A stretch of DNA of 64,000 nucleotides from Falsiroseomonas sp051433195 (GCF_051433195.1 NZ_JBHMFT010000003.1:248001-312000), one strand, 5' to 3'; shown: positions 14,695 through 24,598, counted from the stretch's first letter. Made by a program: numbers and translations. The notes: generated by a model from the sequence alone, not told the origin.

Positions 14695-15741
14695 TCAGGC
14701 GAGCGCGAAACGCACCGTGACCCGCGACCCCGGCCCCTCCGCGAATTCGACCAGCCCGCCGATGGTCGCGGCCATCGCATGGATGATCCGCCCGCCCAGC
14801 CCGGAGCCCGCCGAGCTTTCCGCCCCGGCGCCGCCGACGCCGTCATCCTCCACCCGCAGCACGCCGGCATCGCCGTGGCGTTCCAGGATCACCCGGATCG
14901 GTCCGCCTTCCGGCAATCCGGGATAGGCGTACTTCAGCGCATTGGTCACCAGCTCGGACACGATGACGCCCAGCGAGACCGCGCGATCGGGCGGCACGGT
15001 CAGCGGCGCGGCCGTGAAATCGATGCGCGCGGTCTCGACGCTGCGGCCGATCTCGGTGAGCAGGCCGCCGAGGTAGTCCGGCAGGGCCACGCTGCGCACA
15101 TCGGCGGAGGTGTAGAGCCGGCGATGCACCTGGGCGACCGCCGCGATGCGGTTGCGGACGGAGGCCAGCGCCGCGCGCGCGCCCGGGTCGGCCAGCGCAT
15201 TTTCCTGCAGGCGGGTGAGGGAGGCGATGATCTGCAGGCTGTTGGCGACGCGGTGGTTCACCTCCTGCAGCAGCAGGGCGCGGCTGGCGGCGAGTTCCTC
15301 CGCCCGGTCGCGCGCCTCGCGCACCTCGGCCTCGGCCTCGGCATGGCGGCGGCGCATGGCGGCGCGGTGGACAGCGCCCTCGATCGCGCGATGCAGCAGC
15401 AGCAGGAAGGATTCGCCCGGCGTCTTCACCACGAAATCCTCGGCCCCCGCGCGCAGCGCCGCCACGGCCACGCGGGTTTCGTCGGCACCCGTGACGAAGA
15501 TGACGGGGGCGGGGTCCGGCAGGGCGCTGAGCGCGGCGAGCGTCTCCAGCCCATCCGCGCCCGGCATGTAGTGGTCGAGGCAGATGGCGCCGAAGCCGCC
15601 CTGGCGCGCCAGCGTGACGCCGGCATCGCCGTCATGCGCCGTGACGACCTGGTGGCCAAGACGGCCGAGCGCCCGCTGCACCAGGCGGCACAGCGCCTGG
15701 TCGTCGTCGATGTACAGGATGCGGGACGCCGGGTCGGTCAT
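14695..15741 (-). CDS. response regulator-histidine kinase hybrid (REC + HisKA_2 + HATPase)
   Basis: A 348-residue soluble protein. The N-terminal receiver (1-120) has phosphoacceptor D56 in CLDHYMPG and the conserved lysine in FVVKTPGE. After a coiled coil rich in Ala, Glu and Arg comes a HisKA_2 box, QEVNHRVANSLQ, with H163. A HATPase follows with N-box ELVTNALKYAYP and a G-box around VEDDGVGGAG. It has no membrane segment or sensor domain, so it takes its signal through the receiver. It is last of three overlapping two-component genes and likely receives phosphate from the upstream kinase. Confidence 0.88.
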   Translation of the reverse strand: MTDPASRILYIDDDQALCRLVQRALGRLGHQVVTAHDGDAGVTLARQGGFGAICLDHYMPGADGLETLAALSALPDPAPVIFVTGADETRVAVAALRAGAEDFVVKTPGESFLLLLHRAIEGAVHRAAMRRRHAEAEAEVREARDRAEELAASRALLLQEVNHRVANSLQIIASLTRLQENALADPGARAALASVRNRIAAVAQVHRRLYTSADVRSVALPDYLGGLLTEIGRSVETARIDFTAAPLTVPPDRAVSLGVIVSELVTNALKYAYPGLPEGGPIRVILERHGDAGVLRVEDDGVGGAGAESSAGSGLGGRIIHAMAATIGGLVEFAEGPGSRVTVRFALA

Positions 15742-16175
15742 TGGGCTGTCGGCGGTACCTGGATGACGGCGAGGAACAGGCCGAGTTGGCGAACCGCGGA
15801 GGCGAAGGTCTCGTAGTTCACCGGCTTCGTGATGTAGACGGAACAGCCCAGCTCATAGCACCGGCGGATCTCGCGGTCGTCATCCGTGGTGGTCAGCACG
15901 ATGACGGGGGCGAGGCGCAGCTCCGGGTCGGATTTCAGCCGGGCCAGGATGTCGATGCCGCTCATGTCCGGCAGGTTCAGGTCGAGCAGCACCAGCACCG
16001 GCGCGCCGGCCTGGCGCTGCGGGCCGAACAGGTGGTCCACCGCGGCATGGCCGGAAGCCAGGTGCAGCACCTCGTTGTAGACGCCGGCGCGCTTGAGGTT
16101 CTTCTCGATCAGGCGGGCGTGGCCGTCATCATCCTCGATCATGACGATGGTGACGGCCTGGGCGGAGACGTTCAT
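15738..16175 (-). CDS. single-domain response regulator
   Basis: A 145-residue receiver with no output domain. The acidic pocket is IEDDDGHARLIEKNLKRAG, the phosphoacceptor D65 is in LLDLNLPDMSG, and TTTDDDREIRRCYELG and ITKPVNYETF carry the conserved Thr and Lys. The FGPQRQAG insertion and overall form match the Rcp1/phytochrome-type regulators that travel with CHASE3 or phytochrome kinases. ATGA overlaps on both sides tie it to its two kinase neighbours. It probably shuttles phosphate between them. Confidence 0.9.
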   Translation of the reverse strand: MNVSAQAVTIVMIEDDDGHARLIEKNLKRAGVYNEVLHLASGHAAVDHLFGPQRQAGAPVLVLLDLNLPDMSGIDILARLKSDPELRLAPVIVLTTTDDDREIRRCYELGCSVYITKPVNYETFASAVRQLGLFLAVIQVPPTAQ

Positions 16176-17680
16176 GCCGGCTGGTCCTCGGTCTCAAGGG
16201 CGGGGTCGTGCGCGGGCAGCGCCTCGGGCAGCAGCAGGGTGAAGACGGAGCCCTCGCCGAGCTTGGACGTCAGCCGGATGTCGCCGCCCATGCGGCGGGC
16301 CAGCGCCCGTGTATGGGCAAGGCCGATGCCCTCGCCCTTCTGGTCCTGCGGGCCGGAGCGGCGGAACAGCTCGAATACCCGCTCATGGTCGCGCGCCGCG
16401 ATGCCGCGGCCATTGTCGATCACGTCGATCGCGTGCATCCCGCCTTCGCGTCGCGCGCGGACCAGCACGCGGCCGGGTCGGGCCGGGTCCAGGTACTTCA
16501 CGGCGTTGTCGAGCAGGTTGCCGATGATCTGTTCCAGCGCCAGCCGGTCCGTCCGCAACGTGGGGAAGGGTGGGGACAGGCGCAGCTCGGCGCCGGCGGC
16601 GTCGAACTGATGCTGCAGGCTGGAGGACAGGCTCTCCATCAGCGTGCCCACCTGCAACTGTTCCGCCGTCAACCGCCGGCGGCCTTCGCGGGACAATGCG
16701 AGGATGGCGCCGATCAGGCGGTCCATGCGATTGGTCGAGGAGCGGATGAAGCCGATCGCTTCCGGGATGTCCTCGGACACCGCATCGCGCACGTCCTGTG
16801 TGACCAATGCGGGGGCGTCGGCCTCGGCACGGGCCACCATCTCCCGCACCGTGCCGATGGCGGTCTCCAGCTCCTGCGTGAAGCCCATCACGTTCACCAG
16901 CGGGGCGCGCAGATCGTGCGAGACGATATAGGCGAAGCGCTGGATCTCCTCGTTCGCCGCGGTCAGCGATCCGGTGCGGGCGGTGACGCGCTGTTCCAGG
17001 CTGGCATTGGCGCGTTGCAGTTCGGCGCGCGCCTGCTCCAGGTCCTTCGTGTACTTCACCGCCAACCGGCTGATGCCGAAGCTCAGCAGCGCGATCAGCG
17101 CCAGGCCGCCGAGGGCGGCGAACAGGATCAGCCGGCCGGCGCGGTCCAGCTGCGCGCTGCGCGTGGCCTGCCGCTGGGTGCTGCGCGCCTCGACGCCCGC
17201 GATCTGCTGGCGGATCTCGTCCATCAGCACCTTGCCCTCGCCATCCCGAACCCGGGCAATGGCGGCACCGATATTGCCGGCCTCCGCCAGCGCCACCGCC
17301 TCCCGAAGTTCCGCCAGTTTCGCGTCGATGTGCAGGCGCAGCTCCTCGAGCCTGTCGGCCCGCCCGCCATCGGCAATCGCGCGCGATGCAAGTTCCCGCA
17401 ATTCCCGCGACAAATCCGCCTGCGCCTGGTGGTAGGGCTCAAGGTAGTCGGGGTTGCCGGTCAGCAGGTAGCCGCGCTGCCCGGTCTCGGCGTCCTGCAG
17501 CGAGCCCAGCACGCCGGCGGTGGTCACGCGCAGCTGCTGGGTGGCGACCACGCCGTCCGTGTAGGCGCGCTGCTGCTGAACCATCCAGACGATGCCGATG
17601 CCGAGGGCGAGCAGGACAAGCAGGCCGAAGGCGGTCAGGCCGAGGGTGATGCGGCCGAACGCGGCCTGGGACCAGGTCAT
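16172..17680 (-). CDS. CHASE3-domain sensor histidine kinase
   Basis: A 502-residue inner-membrane kinase. One helix (about 11-33) precedes a periplasmic CHASE3 domain that includes LQDAETGQRGYLLTGNPDYL, and a second helix (about 183-205) follows. After a coiled coil come the HisKA box FAYIVSHDLRAPL with H255 and a HATPase with N-box IIGNLLDNAVKYLDP, G1 DNGRGIAARD and G2 GEGIGLAHTRAL. CHASE3 senses unknown extracellular signals. It starts the three-gene unit. The promoter must lie in the 287 bp upstream, which also hold a repeat element. Confidence 0.92.
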   Translation of the reverse strand: MTWSQAAFGRITLGLTAFGLLVLLALGIGIVWMVQQQRAYTDGVVATQQLRVTTAGVLGSLQDAETGQRGYLLTGNPDYLEPYHQAQADLSRELRELASRAIADGGRADRLEELRLHIDAKLAELREAVALAEAGNIGAAIARVRDGEGKVLMDEIRQQIAGVEARSTQRQATRSAQLDRAGRLILFAALGGLALIALLSFGISRLAVKYTKDLEQARAELQRANASLEQRVTARTGSLTAANEEIQRFAYIVSHDLRAPLVNVMGFTQELETAIGTVREMVARAEADAPALVTQDVRDAVSEDIPEAIGFIRSSTNRMDRLIGAILALSREGRRRLTAEQLQVGTLMESLSSSLQHQFDAAGAELRLSPPFPTLRTDRLALEQIIGNLLDNAVKYLDPARPGRVLVRARREGGMHAIDVIDNGRGIAARDHERVFELFRRSGPQDQKGEGIGLAHTRALARRMGGDIRLTSKLGEGSVFTLLLPEALPAHDPALETEDQPA

Positions 17681-17815
17681 GCAACCATTTCAAATACGAC
17701 GAAAACCGCAGGCCTGGATTGTCCAGCCCGGCGCTTGTTCCTAGCACAGGCGCGCTATTGTTGACGATATGTGCAGGCCGCTCAATTACCGGTGACGAAC
17801 CGGGCCGCGTGACTT

Positions 17816-17887
17816 AGAGACCGTTTGAGAACACCGGGCGGGTCGGCTCCGCGGGTCTTCAGCCGCCGGCAATCTCAAACGGTCTCT
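17816..17887. repeat. 72-bp inverted-repeat element, short copy (MITE- or REP-like)
   Basis: Perfect 15-bp terminal inverted repeats, AGAGACCGTTTGAGA and TCTCAAACGGTCTCT, bracket a 42-bp GC-rich core. The core and ends match, in opposite orientation, the two ends of the longer element at 8.65-8.81 kb. It sits in the divergent gap between the sensor kinase and the AceE-like gene and has no coding capacity. No clear target-site duplication can be seen. Confidence 0.7.
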
Positions 17888-17967
17888 TGGGCACACGTGG
17901 CGAGCCGCCTTCGCGTCACGGCACGGGCGGCCTATCCTGCCGCGGAGGACCGGAGGAGAAGGCGCAG

Positions 17968-20379
17968 ATGACCGCGGAACGGCCGATCGGCAAGCCATCG
18001 CCAGGGGCGGACCGGGTGGAGGCGCGCGAGGACGCGCACCGCCTGCGGCTGCTGCATGCGCTGGAGCGCAAGCTGCTGTGGCTGTCCGCCTGGATGATCC
18101 ACCATGCCAACCACATCCGCCCGAACCGGGACGGGCTGAAGGTCGGCGGGCACCAGGCCTCCTGCGCCTCCTCCGTCTCGATCCTGGCGGCGCTGTATTT
18201 CGAGATCCTGCGGCCGCAGGACCGCGTGGCGGTGAAGCCGCATGCCGGGCCGGTGTTCCACGCCATCAACCACCTGCTGGGGCGGCAGGACCGGGACAAG
18301 CTTTCGACCCTGCGGCAGTTCGGCGGCATCCAGCCCTATCCCTCCCGGGTCAAGGACGGGGCGGAGGTGGATTTCTCGACCGGCTCCGTCGGCCTCGGCG
18401 TGGCGCTGACCACCTTCGGCAGCCTGGTGCAGGACTACGTGAAGCTGCACGGGCTGGGGCGGCCGGAGATCGCGGCGGGTCGGCATGTGGCCATCGTCGG
18501 CGATGCCGAACTCGATGAGGGCAACATCTACGAGGCGCTGCTGGAGGGCTGGAAGCACGATGTCCGCAATGTCTGGTGGGTGGTCGACTACAACCGCCAG
18601 TCGCTCGACAGCGTGGTGCCGGACCGGCTGTTCGGGCGGATCGAGGGCCTGTTCCGCGACATGGGGTGGAACGTCGTCACCCTGAAATACGGCCGCCGCC
18701 TGGAAGCCGCTTTTGCGCGCACGGACGGCGAGGCGCTGCGGCGCTGGATCGATGACTGCCCGAACAGCCTCTATGCCGCGCTGACCTTCCAGGGCGGCGC
18801 CGCCTTCCGCCAGGCGCTGCTGGCGGAACTCGGCCGGGTGGAGGGCGTGCGGGCGATCATCGACCCGCTGACCGACGACGAACTCGCGGCGCTGATGACC
18901 AACCTCGGCGGCCACGACATCGAGACGCTGACCGAGGCCTTCCGGGTGGCGGCCACGGAGGGCGACCAGCCGACCTGCTTCATCGCCTACACCATCAAGG
19001 GCATGGGCCTGCCCTTCGCCGGGCACAAGGACAACCATGCCGGGCTGATGACGAAGGAGCAGATGGCGACCTTCCGGGACGCCATGGGCATCCGCGACGG
19101 GCATGAATGGGACCGGTTCGAGGGGCTGGAGGTCGGTCCTGCGGAACTCGAATCCTTCCTGGCCGGCATTCCCTTCGCCCAGGTGCTGGCGCCGGAAGGT
19201 CGCCGGCTTTCGGCCCCCACCGTGCCGGTGCCGGCCCTGTTGCCGGCGCCGCGGGTGCCGCCGGGGCGGATGATGTCGACCCAGGCCGCCTTCGGCGAAA
19301 TCCTGGCCGAGATCGGCCGCGGGCAGGGGGAGAATGCCGCGCTGGCCGAGCGTATCGTCACCACCAGCCCGGATGTGACGGTTTCCACCAATCTCGGCCC
19401 CTGGGTGAACCGGCGCGGCATCTTCGACCGGCACCTCAAGAACGACGTGTTCCGGGATGCCAAGCTGGCGAGCGCCCAGCGCTGGGGCATGGGGCCGGAG
19501 GGGCAGCATATCGAACTCGGCATCGCCGAGCAGAATCTATTCCTGCTGTTGGGCGCCCTCGGGTTGTCCCATTCGCTGTACGGGGCGCGGCTGCTGCCGG
19601 TGGGGACGGTCTACGATCCCTTCGTCAATCGCGGCCTCGATGCGATGATCTATGGCTGCTACCAGGATGCGCGTTTTCTCCTGGTTTCAACGCCTTCCGG
19701 GCTGACCCTCGCTCCGGAAGGGGGCCAGCACCAGTCGGTGAACACGCCGTTGATCGGCATCGCCCAGGACCGGCTGGTGGCCTACGAGCCGGCCTATGCC
19801 GACGAACTCGCCATCCTGATGCGCTTCGCCTTCGAGCACATGCAGAAGCCCGATGGCAGCGCCGTCTGGCTGCGGCTTTCGACCCGTGCACTGGCGCAGC
19901 CCGACCGCCGGCTGGACCCGGCCGGCGTGATCGCCGGCGGCTACTGGGTGGTCCCGCCGGGGCCGGGCGCGAGCCTCGCCATCGCTTACCAGGGCCCGGT
20001 GGCGCCCGAGGTGCTGGAGGCCTTTGCGGCGGTGCGCGAGGACCTGCCGGATGCCGGCCTGCTGGCCGTGACCAGCCCGGACCGGCTGCAGGCCGGCTGG
20101 CTGGAGGCGCGGCGCGGTGCGCGCAACAACACCGCCGCAGCGCCCTCCGCCATCGAGGCGCTGCTGGCGCCGCTCGACCGCGACGCGGCGCTGGTGACGA
20201 TCCTGGACGGCCATCCGGCGGCGCATGCCTGGCTCGGCGCGGTGCGCGGACAGCGCGTGGTGCCGCTGGGGGTGGACCGCTTCGGCCAGGCGGGCGACCT
20301 GCCGGACCTGTATGCGGAATACGGGCTGGATGCATCGGCCATCGTCGATGCCTGCGCCGCGGCGGTGCTGGGGCGCTAG
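17968..20379 (+). CDS. AceE-like/transketolase-type thiamine diphosphate E1 enzyme
   Basis: An 803-residue ThDP enzyme arranged like homodimeric pyruvate dehydrogenase E1: a cofactor-binding domain, a pyrimidine domain, then a transketolase C-domain. The diphosphate-binding motif GDAELDEGN (178-186) runs to DYNRQSLDSVV; HIELGIAEQNLFLLLGALG carries the glutamate that activates thiamine. A GGAGGAG site before MTAERPIG sets the start. E. coli AceE is about 890 residues and comes with E2 and E3; here no acyltransferase or lipoamide dehydrogenase is adjacent, so whether it works in a complex or as a stand-alone transketolase-like enzyme is open. Confidence 0.75.
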   Translation: MTAERPIGKPSPGADRVEAREDAHRLRLLHALERKLLWLSAWMIHHANHIRPNRDGLKVGGHQASCASSVSILAALYFEILRPQDRVAVKPHAGPVFHAINHLLGRQDRDKLSTLRQFGGIQPYPSRVKDGAEVDFSTGSVGLGVALTTFGSLVQDYVKLHGLGRPEIAAGRHVAIVGDAELDEGNIYEALLEGWKHDVRNVWWVVDYNRQSLDSVVPDRLFGRIEGLFRDMGWNVVTLKYGRRLEAAFARTDGEALRRWIDDCPNSLYAALTFQGGAAFRQALLAELGRVEGVRAIIDPLTDDELAALMTNLGGHDIETLTEAFRVAATEGDQPTCFIAYTIKGMGLPFAGHKDNHAGLMTKEQMATFRDAMGIRDGHEWDRFEGLEVGPAELESFLAGIPFAQVLAPEGRRLSAPTVPVPALLPAPRVPPGRMMSTQAAFGEILAEIGRGQGENAALAERIVTTSPDVTVSTNLGPWVNRRGIFDRHLKNDVFRDAKLASAQRWGMGPEGQHIELGIAEQNLFLLLGALGLSHSLYGARLLPVGTVYDPFVNRGLDAMIYGCYQDARFLLVSTPSGLTLAPEGGQHQSVNTPLIGIAQDRLVAYEPAYADELAILMRFAFEHMQKPDGSAVWLRLSTRALAQPDRRLDPAGVIAGGYWVVPPGPGASLAIAYQGPVAPEVLEAFAAVREDLPDAGLLAVTSPDRLQAGWLEARRGARNNTAAAPSAIEALLAPLDRDAALVTILDGHPAAHAWLGAVRGQRVVPLGVDRFGQAGDLPDLYAEYGLDASAIVDACAAAVLGR

Positions 20380-20428
20380 CCGCTGTGGGCTTGGCCTCGG
20401 GGGGGCGGACGCGATAGACGGGCAGGGC

Positions 20429-20509
20429 GCGGGCGTGGTGGAACGGTAGACACGCTGGTTTTAGGTACCAGTGGCGCAAGCCATGGGGGTTCGAGTCCCT
20501 CCGCCCGCA
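20429..20509 (+). tRNA. tRNA-Leu (anticodon UAG)
   Basis: A seven-base acceptor stem, GCGGGCG with CGCCCGC, and discriminator A; the CCA is not encoded. The anticodon stem CTGGT/ACCAG holds the loop TTTAGGT with anticodon TAG. The extended variable arm TGGCGCAAGCCATG fits the class II shape of leucine tRNAs. Confidence 0.95.
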
Positions 20510-20531
20510 TAATTCTAGCCCTCAAGCGGCG

Positions 20532-20549
20532 GGCGGCGGCTCCGCCGCC
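20532..20549. terminator. GC-rich hairpin downstream of tRNA-Leu
   Basis: GGCGGCGG-CT-CCGCCGCC gives a 7-8 bp stem 22 bp after the tRNA, with only TTGCC following. It is plausible as the tRNA terminator but lacks a T tract. The rest of the 300-bp gap to tig holds a second hairpin (20604-20619, GCGGCCG-TT-CGGCCGC), an 18-bp tandem repeat and the tig ribosome-binding site; I see no gene there. Confidence 0.35.
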
Positions 20550-20638
20550 TTGCCTGGCGCGCCGATGCACGGGTGCGCCTGCTGGGATGGTTGTCTGGGC
20601 GCGGCGGCCGTTCGGCCGCTCGCCCGGCCGGGCCAGGC

Positions 20639-20674
20639 GCCAGCGTGGGTGGTTTGGCCAGCGTGGGTGGTTCG
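20639..20674 (+). repeat. 18-bp tandem duplication upstream of tig
   Basis: GCCAGCGTGGGTGGTTTG is followed directly by GCCAGCGTGGGTGGTTCG, differing at one base. It lies between tRNA-Leu and the trigger factor gene. Two copies only. It could be a slippage product or a weak operator. Confidence 0.6.
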
Positions 20675-20809
20675 GGTGGTGCGATTTGGGCTTTCGGGCC
20701 GTCAGGCATTGCCCCCGGCCCGGTTGGGCGGTAACGGGGCGGGCCTCAGAGCGTATCGCGCCCGCCGGGGTGTTCCCGCGCGCGCCCCTGTCGATAAAGA
20801 AGGTTCACC

Positions 20810-22147
20810 ATGCAGGTCACCGAGCTTCCCGCAGAGGGGCTGAAAAGGGCGTTCACGGTCGTGGTCCCGGCCGCGAGCCTGGCCGAGAAGCGCGAGAAGC
20901 GCCTGAAGGAACTCGGCGCCGACATGCGCCTGCCTGGCTTCCGCCCCGGCAAGGTGCCGGTGGCCGTCGTCAAGCAGCGCTACGGCACCGCCGTGGCTGG
21001 CGAGGTGCTGGAGCAGTCCGTCGATGACGCGACGCGCCAGGTGATCGCGGACCGGGGCCTGCGGCCGGCGATGCAGCCGAAGATCGAGCTGGTGAACTAC
21101 AGCGAGGGTGCCGACCTCGAATACAAGATCGACCTGGAACTGCTGCCCGAGATCCCGATGCCCGACTTCGCCGGCATCGCGCTGGACCGGCAGAAGGCGA
21201 CGCCCGGCGACGCCGAGATCGACGCCTTCCTGGCGACCATGGCGACCCGCCTGGCGACGCTGGAGGACGTGGCCGAGCCCCGCCCGGCCGCCAAGGGCGA
21301 GATGCTGGTCTGCGACTTCGAGGGCCGGCTGAAGCAGGAGGATGGCAGCCTCGGCGAGCCCTTCCCGGGCGGCACCGCGACGGACACGCCGATCGAGGTG
21401 GCCGGCGACGGCTTCATCCCCGGCTTCACCGAGCAGCTGGAAGGCATGACCCCGGGCGAGCAGAAGGACATCAATGTCAGCTTCCCGGCCCAGTACGGCT
21501 CCGCCGCGCTCGCCGGCAAGGATGCGGTCTTCGCCATCAACGCCAAGGCCTTGAAGACCAAGGTGCTGCCGGCGATGGACGACGAGTTCGCCAAGCGCCT
21601 GGGCCTCGATGACATCGCCACGCTGCGCGCCAAGGTGGCCGAGAACCTGCAGGCCGAATACGACGCCATGGCGCGGATGAAGGTGAAGCGCGCCCTGCTG
21701 GACGCGCTGGCCGAGCGCGCCACCTTCGAGGTGCCGGCCGGCATGGTCGAGGGCGAGTTCGCCCAGATCTGGCAGCGGGTCGAGGCCGACCTGAAGGAAG
21801 GCAAGCTCGACGCCGACGACCAGGGCAAGGACGAGGACACGCTGAAGACGGAATACCGCGCCATCGCGGAGCGCCGCATCCGGCTCGGCCTGCTGCTGTC
21901 CGAGATCGGGCGGACCAACAACATCCAGGTGACGAACGACGAACTCGGCGCCGCGATGCGCCAGGAAGCCGCGCGCTACCAGGGCCAGGAAAAGCAGGTC
22001 CTGGAGTATTTCCGCAAGAATCCGCAGGCGGTCGACAATCTGCGCGCGCCGATCTTCGAGGAGAAGGTCGTCGACTTCGTGCTGGAACTGGCCCAGGTGA
22101 CCGAGATTCCCACGGCGCCGACGGATTTGTCCGCCGAGCCGGCCTGA
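20810..22147 (+). CDS. tig: trigger factor, ribosome-associated chaperone and prolyl isomerase
   Basis: A 445-residue trigger factor. The N-terminal ribosome-binding domain contains the signature GFRPGKVPVAVV (about 43-54). The FKBP-type isomerase domain (about 150-245) includes GFIPGFTEQLEGMTPGEQKD, and the rest is the helical C-terminal chaperone domain. It binds nascent chains at the exit tunnel. An AAGAAGG site lies before the ATG. It is followed by clpP and clpX, the usual proteobacterial order, but a hairpin in the 249-bp gap suggests partial uncoupling. Confidence 0.96.
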   Translation: MQVTELPAEGLKRAFTVVVPAASLAEKREKRLKELGADMRLPGFRPGKVPVAVVKQRYGTAVAGEVLEQSVDDATRQVIADRGLRPAMQPKIELVNYSEGADLEYKIDLELLPEIPMPDFAGIALDRQKATPGDAEIDAFLATMATRLATLEDVAEPRPAAKGEMLVCDFEGRLKQEDGSLGEPFPGGTATDTPIEVAGDGFIPGFTEQLEGMTPGEQKDINVSFPAQYGSAALAGKDAVFAINAKALKTKVLPAMDDEFAKRLGLDDIATLRAKVAENLQAEYDAMARMKVKRALLDALAERATFEVPAGMVEGEFAQIWQRVEADLKEGKLDADDQGKDEDTLKTEYRAIAERRIRLGLLLSEIGRTNNIQVTNDELGAAMRQEAARYQGQEKQVLEYFRKNPQAVDNLRAPIFEEKVVDFVLELAQVTEIPTAPTDLSAEPA

Positions 22148-22173
22148 GGCTTTCCGGCCGGGGCATGTTGCAA

Positions 22174-22198
22174 GGGGCGGCGCCGGAAGGCCCGCCCC
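22174..22198 (+). terminator. probable tig terminator
   Basis: GGGGCGG pairs with CCGCCCC across an 11-base loop, 26 bp after the tig stop, followed by GCTTGCTTTTCC. The stem is strong but the T tract is interrupted. Confidence 0.45.
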
Positions 22199-22199
22199 G

Positions 22200-22228
22200 C
22201 TTGCTTTTCCGGGACAGGCGCCCGATTT
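22200..22228 (+). promoter_or_regulatory. possible heat-shock (RpoH-type) promoter for clpP
   Basis: CTTG, 17 bases, then CCCGATTT. The E. coli sigma-32 elements are CTTGAAA and CCCCATnT, and alphaproteobacterial ones resemble CTTG-N17/18-CYTATnT, so this is a partial match. It lies 170 bp before clpP, just after the tig hairpin. clpP is commonly heat-induced. Confidence 0.25.
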
Positions 22229-22396
22229 CGGGAGTGGGCCCGGAGAAGGGCATGGATGGTTGAAGAAGGGGGGCTTTGCGGGCCGCTCCGGTTTGCCCAT
22301 CTTAAACGGAATGGCAGAGATTCGCTGCCAAGGTGGGGTGCGCCCCGCCAGGGATTGCGCCCGCGCCGGCAACGGCAGGGCATGAAAGGGACGACC

Positions 22397-23038
22397 ATGC
22401 GTGACCGCGATCCGGTCGAGATCTACAACAACCTCGTGCCGATGGTCGTCGAACAGACGGCGCGGGGCGAGCGGGCCTACGACATCTATTCGCGCCTGCT
22501 GAAGGAGCGGATCATCTTCCTGACCGGCCCGATCTTCGACCAGGTGGCCTCGCTGATCTGCGCCCAGTTGCTGTTCCTGGAGAGCGAGAATCCGAACAAG
22601 GAAATCGCCTTCTACATCAACAGCCCGGGCGGCGTGGTGACGGCCGGCCTCGCGATGTACGATACCATGCAGTACATCCGCAGCCCGGTCTCGACCGTCT
22701 GCGTCGGCATGGCGGCCTCCGCCGGCTCGCTGCTGCTGACGGCAGGCGCCAAGGGCAAGCGCTTCGCCCTGCCGAACAGCATGGTGATGATCCACCAGCC
22801 CTCCGGTGGCGCCCAGGGCCAGGCGACGGATATCGAGATCCAGGCGCGGGAGATCATCAAGACCCGCGCCCGGCTGAACCAGATCTACGTCCACCACACC
22901 GGCCAGCCGCTCGAGGAGATCGAGCGGAAGATGGAGCGCGACACCTACCTCTCGGCCGAGGAGGCCCGCGATTTCGGGCTGATCGACCAGGTGGTGGAAC
23001 AGCGCCCGCTGCCGCCGGCCGACCCGGTGAAGATCTGA
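22397..23038 (+). CDS. clpP: ATP-dependent Clp protease proteolytic subunit
   Basis: A 213-residue serine peptidase that forms the two-ring ClpP chamber. The catalytic triad is visible: S108 in GMAASAGS, H133 in MIHQPSGGAQGQATD, and an aspartate near 182 in the region after TYLSAEEARDFGLID. A GAAAGGG site eight bases upstream sets the start at MRDRDPVE; an ATG five codons earlier is possible but off-pattern. It pairs with ClpX encoded 142 bp downstream. Confidence 0.95.
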   Translation: MRDRDPVEIYNNLVPMVVEQTARGERAYDIYSRLLKERIIFLTGPIFDQVASLICAQLLFLESENPNKEIAFYINSPGGVVTAGLAMYDTMQYIRSPVSTVCVGMAASAGSLLLTAGAKGKRFALPNSMVMIHQPSGGAQGQATDIEIQAREIIKTRARLNQIYVHHTGQPLEEIERKMERDTYLSAEEARDFGLIDQVVEQRPLPPADPVKI

Positions 23039-23050
23039 GCGGGATGACGG

Positions 23051-23120
23051 GGGTGGGTGGCCCTTCCCCCCACCCGCTTGTGCGGCTACATTCACATGTT
23101 TCCCGCCCCCCAGTGGGGGG
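23051..23120 (+). terminator. two hairpins between clpP and clpX
   Basis: GGGTGGG/CCCACCC (23051-23075, 11-base loop) begins 13 bp after the clpP stop. A second hairpin, CCCCCC-AGT-GGGGGG, lies at 23106-23120. Neither has a T tract. They may attenuate read-through into clpX or mark the clpP mRNA end. AT-richer sequence between them (CTACATTCACATGTTT) could hold a clpX promoter, which I cannot define. Confidence 0.35.
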
Positions 23121-23180
23121 GCCGGTGTCCCGAGCCGCCAGCCTGCATGGCGGCCGTGGCCTGAGGTTTTCGGAGCGCGC

Positions 23181-24437
<1,257 letters not shown>

Positions 24438-24452
24438 GGCTCCCGCGTCCTT

Positions 24453-24476
24453 CCCACCGTGTCTTGCGGCGGTGGG
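24453..24476 (+). terminator. hairpin after clpX
   Basis: CCCACCG pairs with CGGTGGG across a ten-base loop, 15 bp past the clpX stop. There is no T tract, so it is a weak terminator candidate. It overlaps the possible lon promoter -35. Confidence 0.35.
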
Positions 24477-24491
24477 AGGGGGGACCCATCT
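24463..24491 (+). promoter_or_regulatory. possible heat-shock (RpoH-type) promoter for lon
   Basis: CTTG, 18 bases, then CCCATCT, close to the alphaproteobacterial RpoH pattern CTTG-N17/18-CCCATnT. It predicts a start of transcription near 24497-24500, about 100 bp before lon. lon is a classic heat-shock gene. A TTGACA at 24495 has no good -10 partner. Confidence 0.4.
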
Positions 24492-24598
24492 GATTTGACA
24501 ATCCCGTGGCGTCGGGGGCCGTGCCGATAACCAGGCCTCCCTTGGTGGGACCGGGCTGGGGGCGGCTTCCGCGCCGATCGTCCAAAGCGAGGTCCGAT

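Noticed and set aside
8736..17998. Shared peptide DPRSRPxRCSQTV in two small frames
   Set aside because: It is the translation of the inverted-repeat element in its two copies, not a protein family.
20639..20674. Tandem 18-bp repeats as replication iterons
   Set aside because: Only two copies, with no initiator gene, DnaA boxes or AT-rich region nearby.
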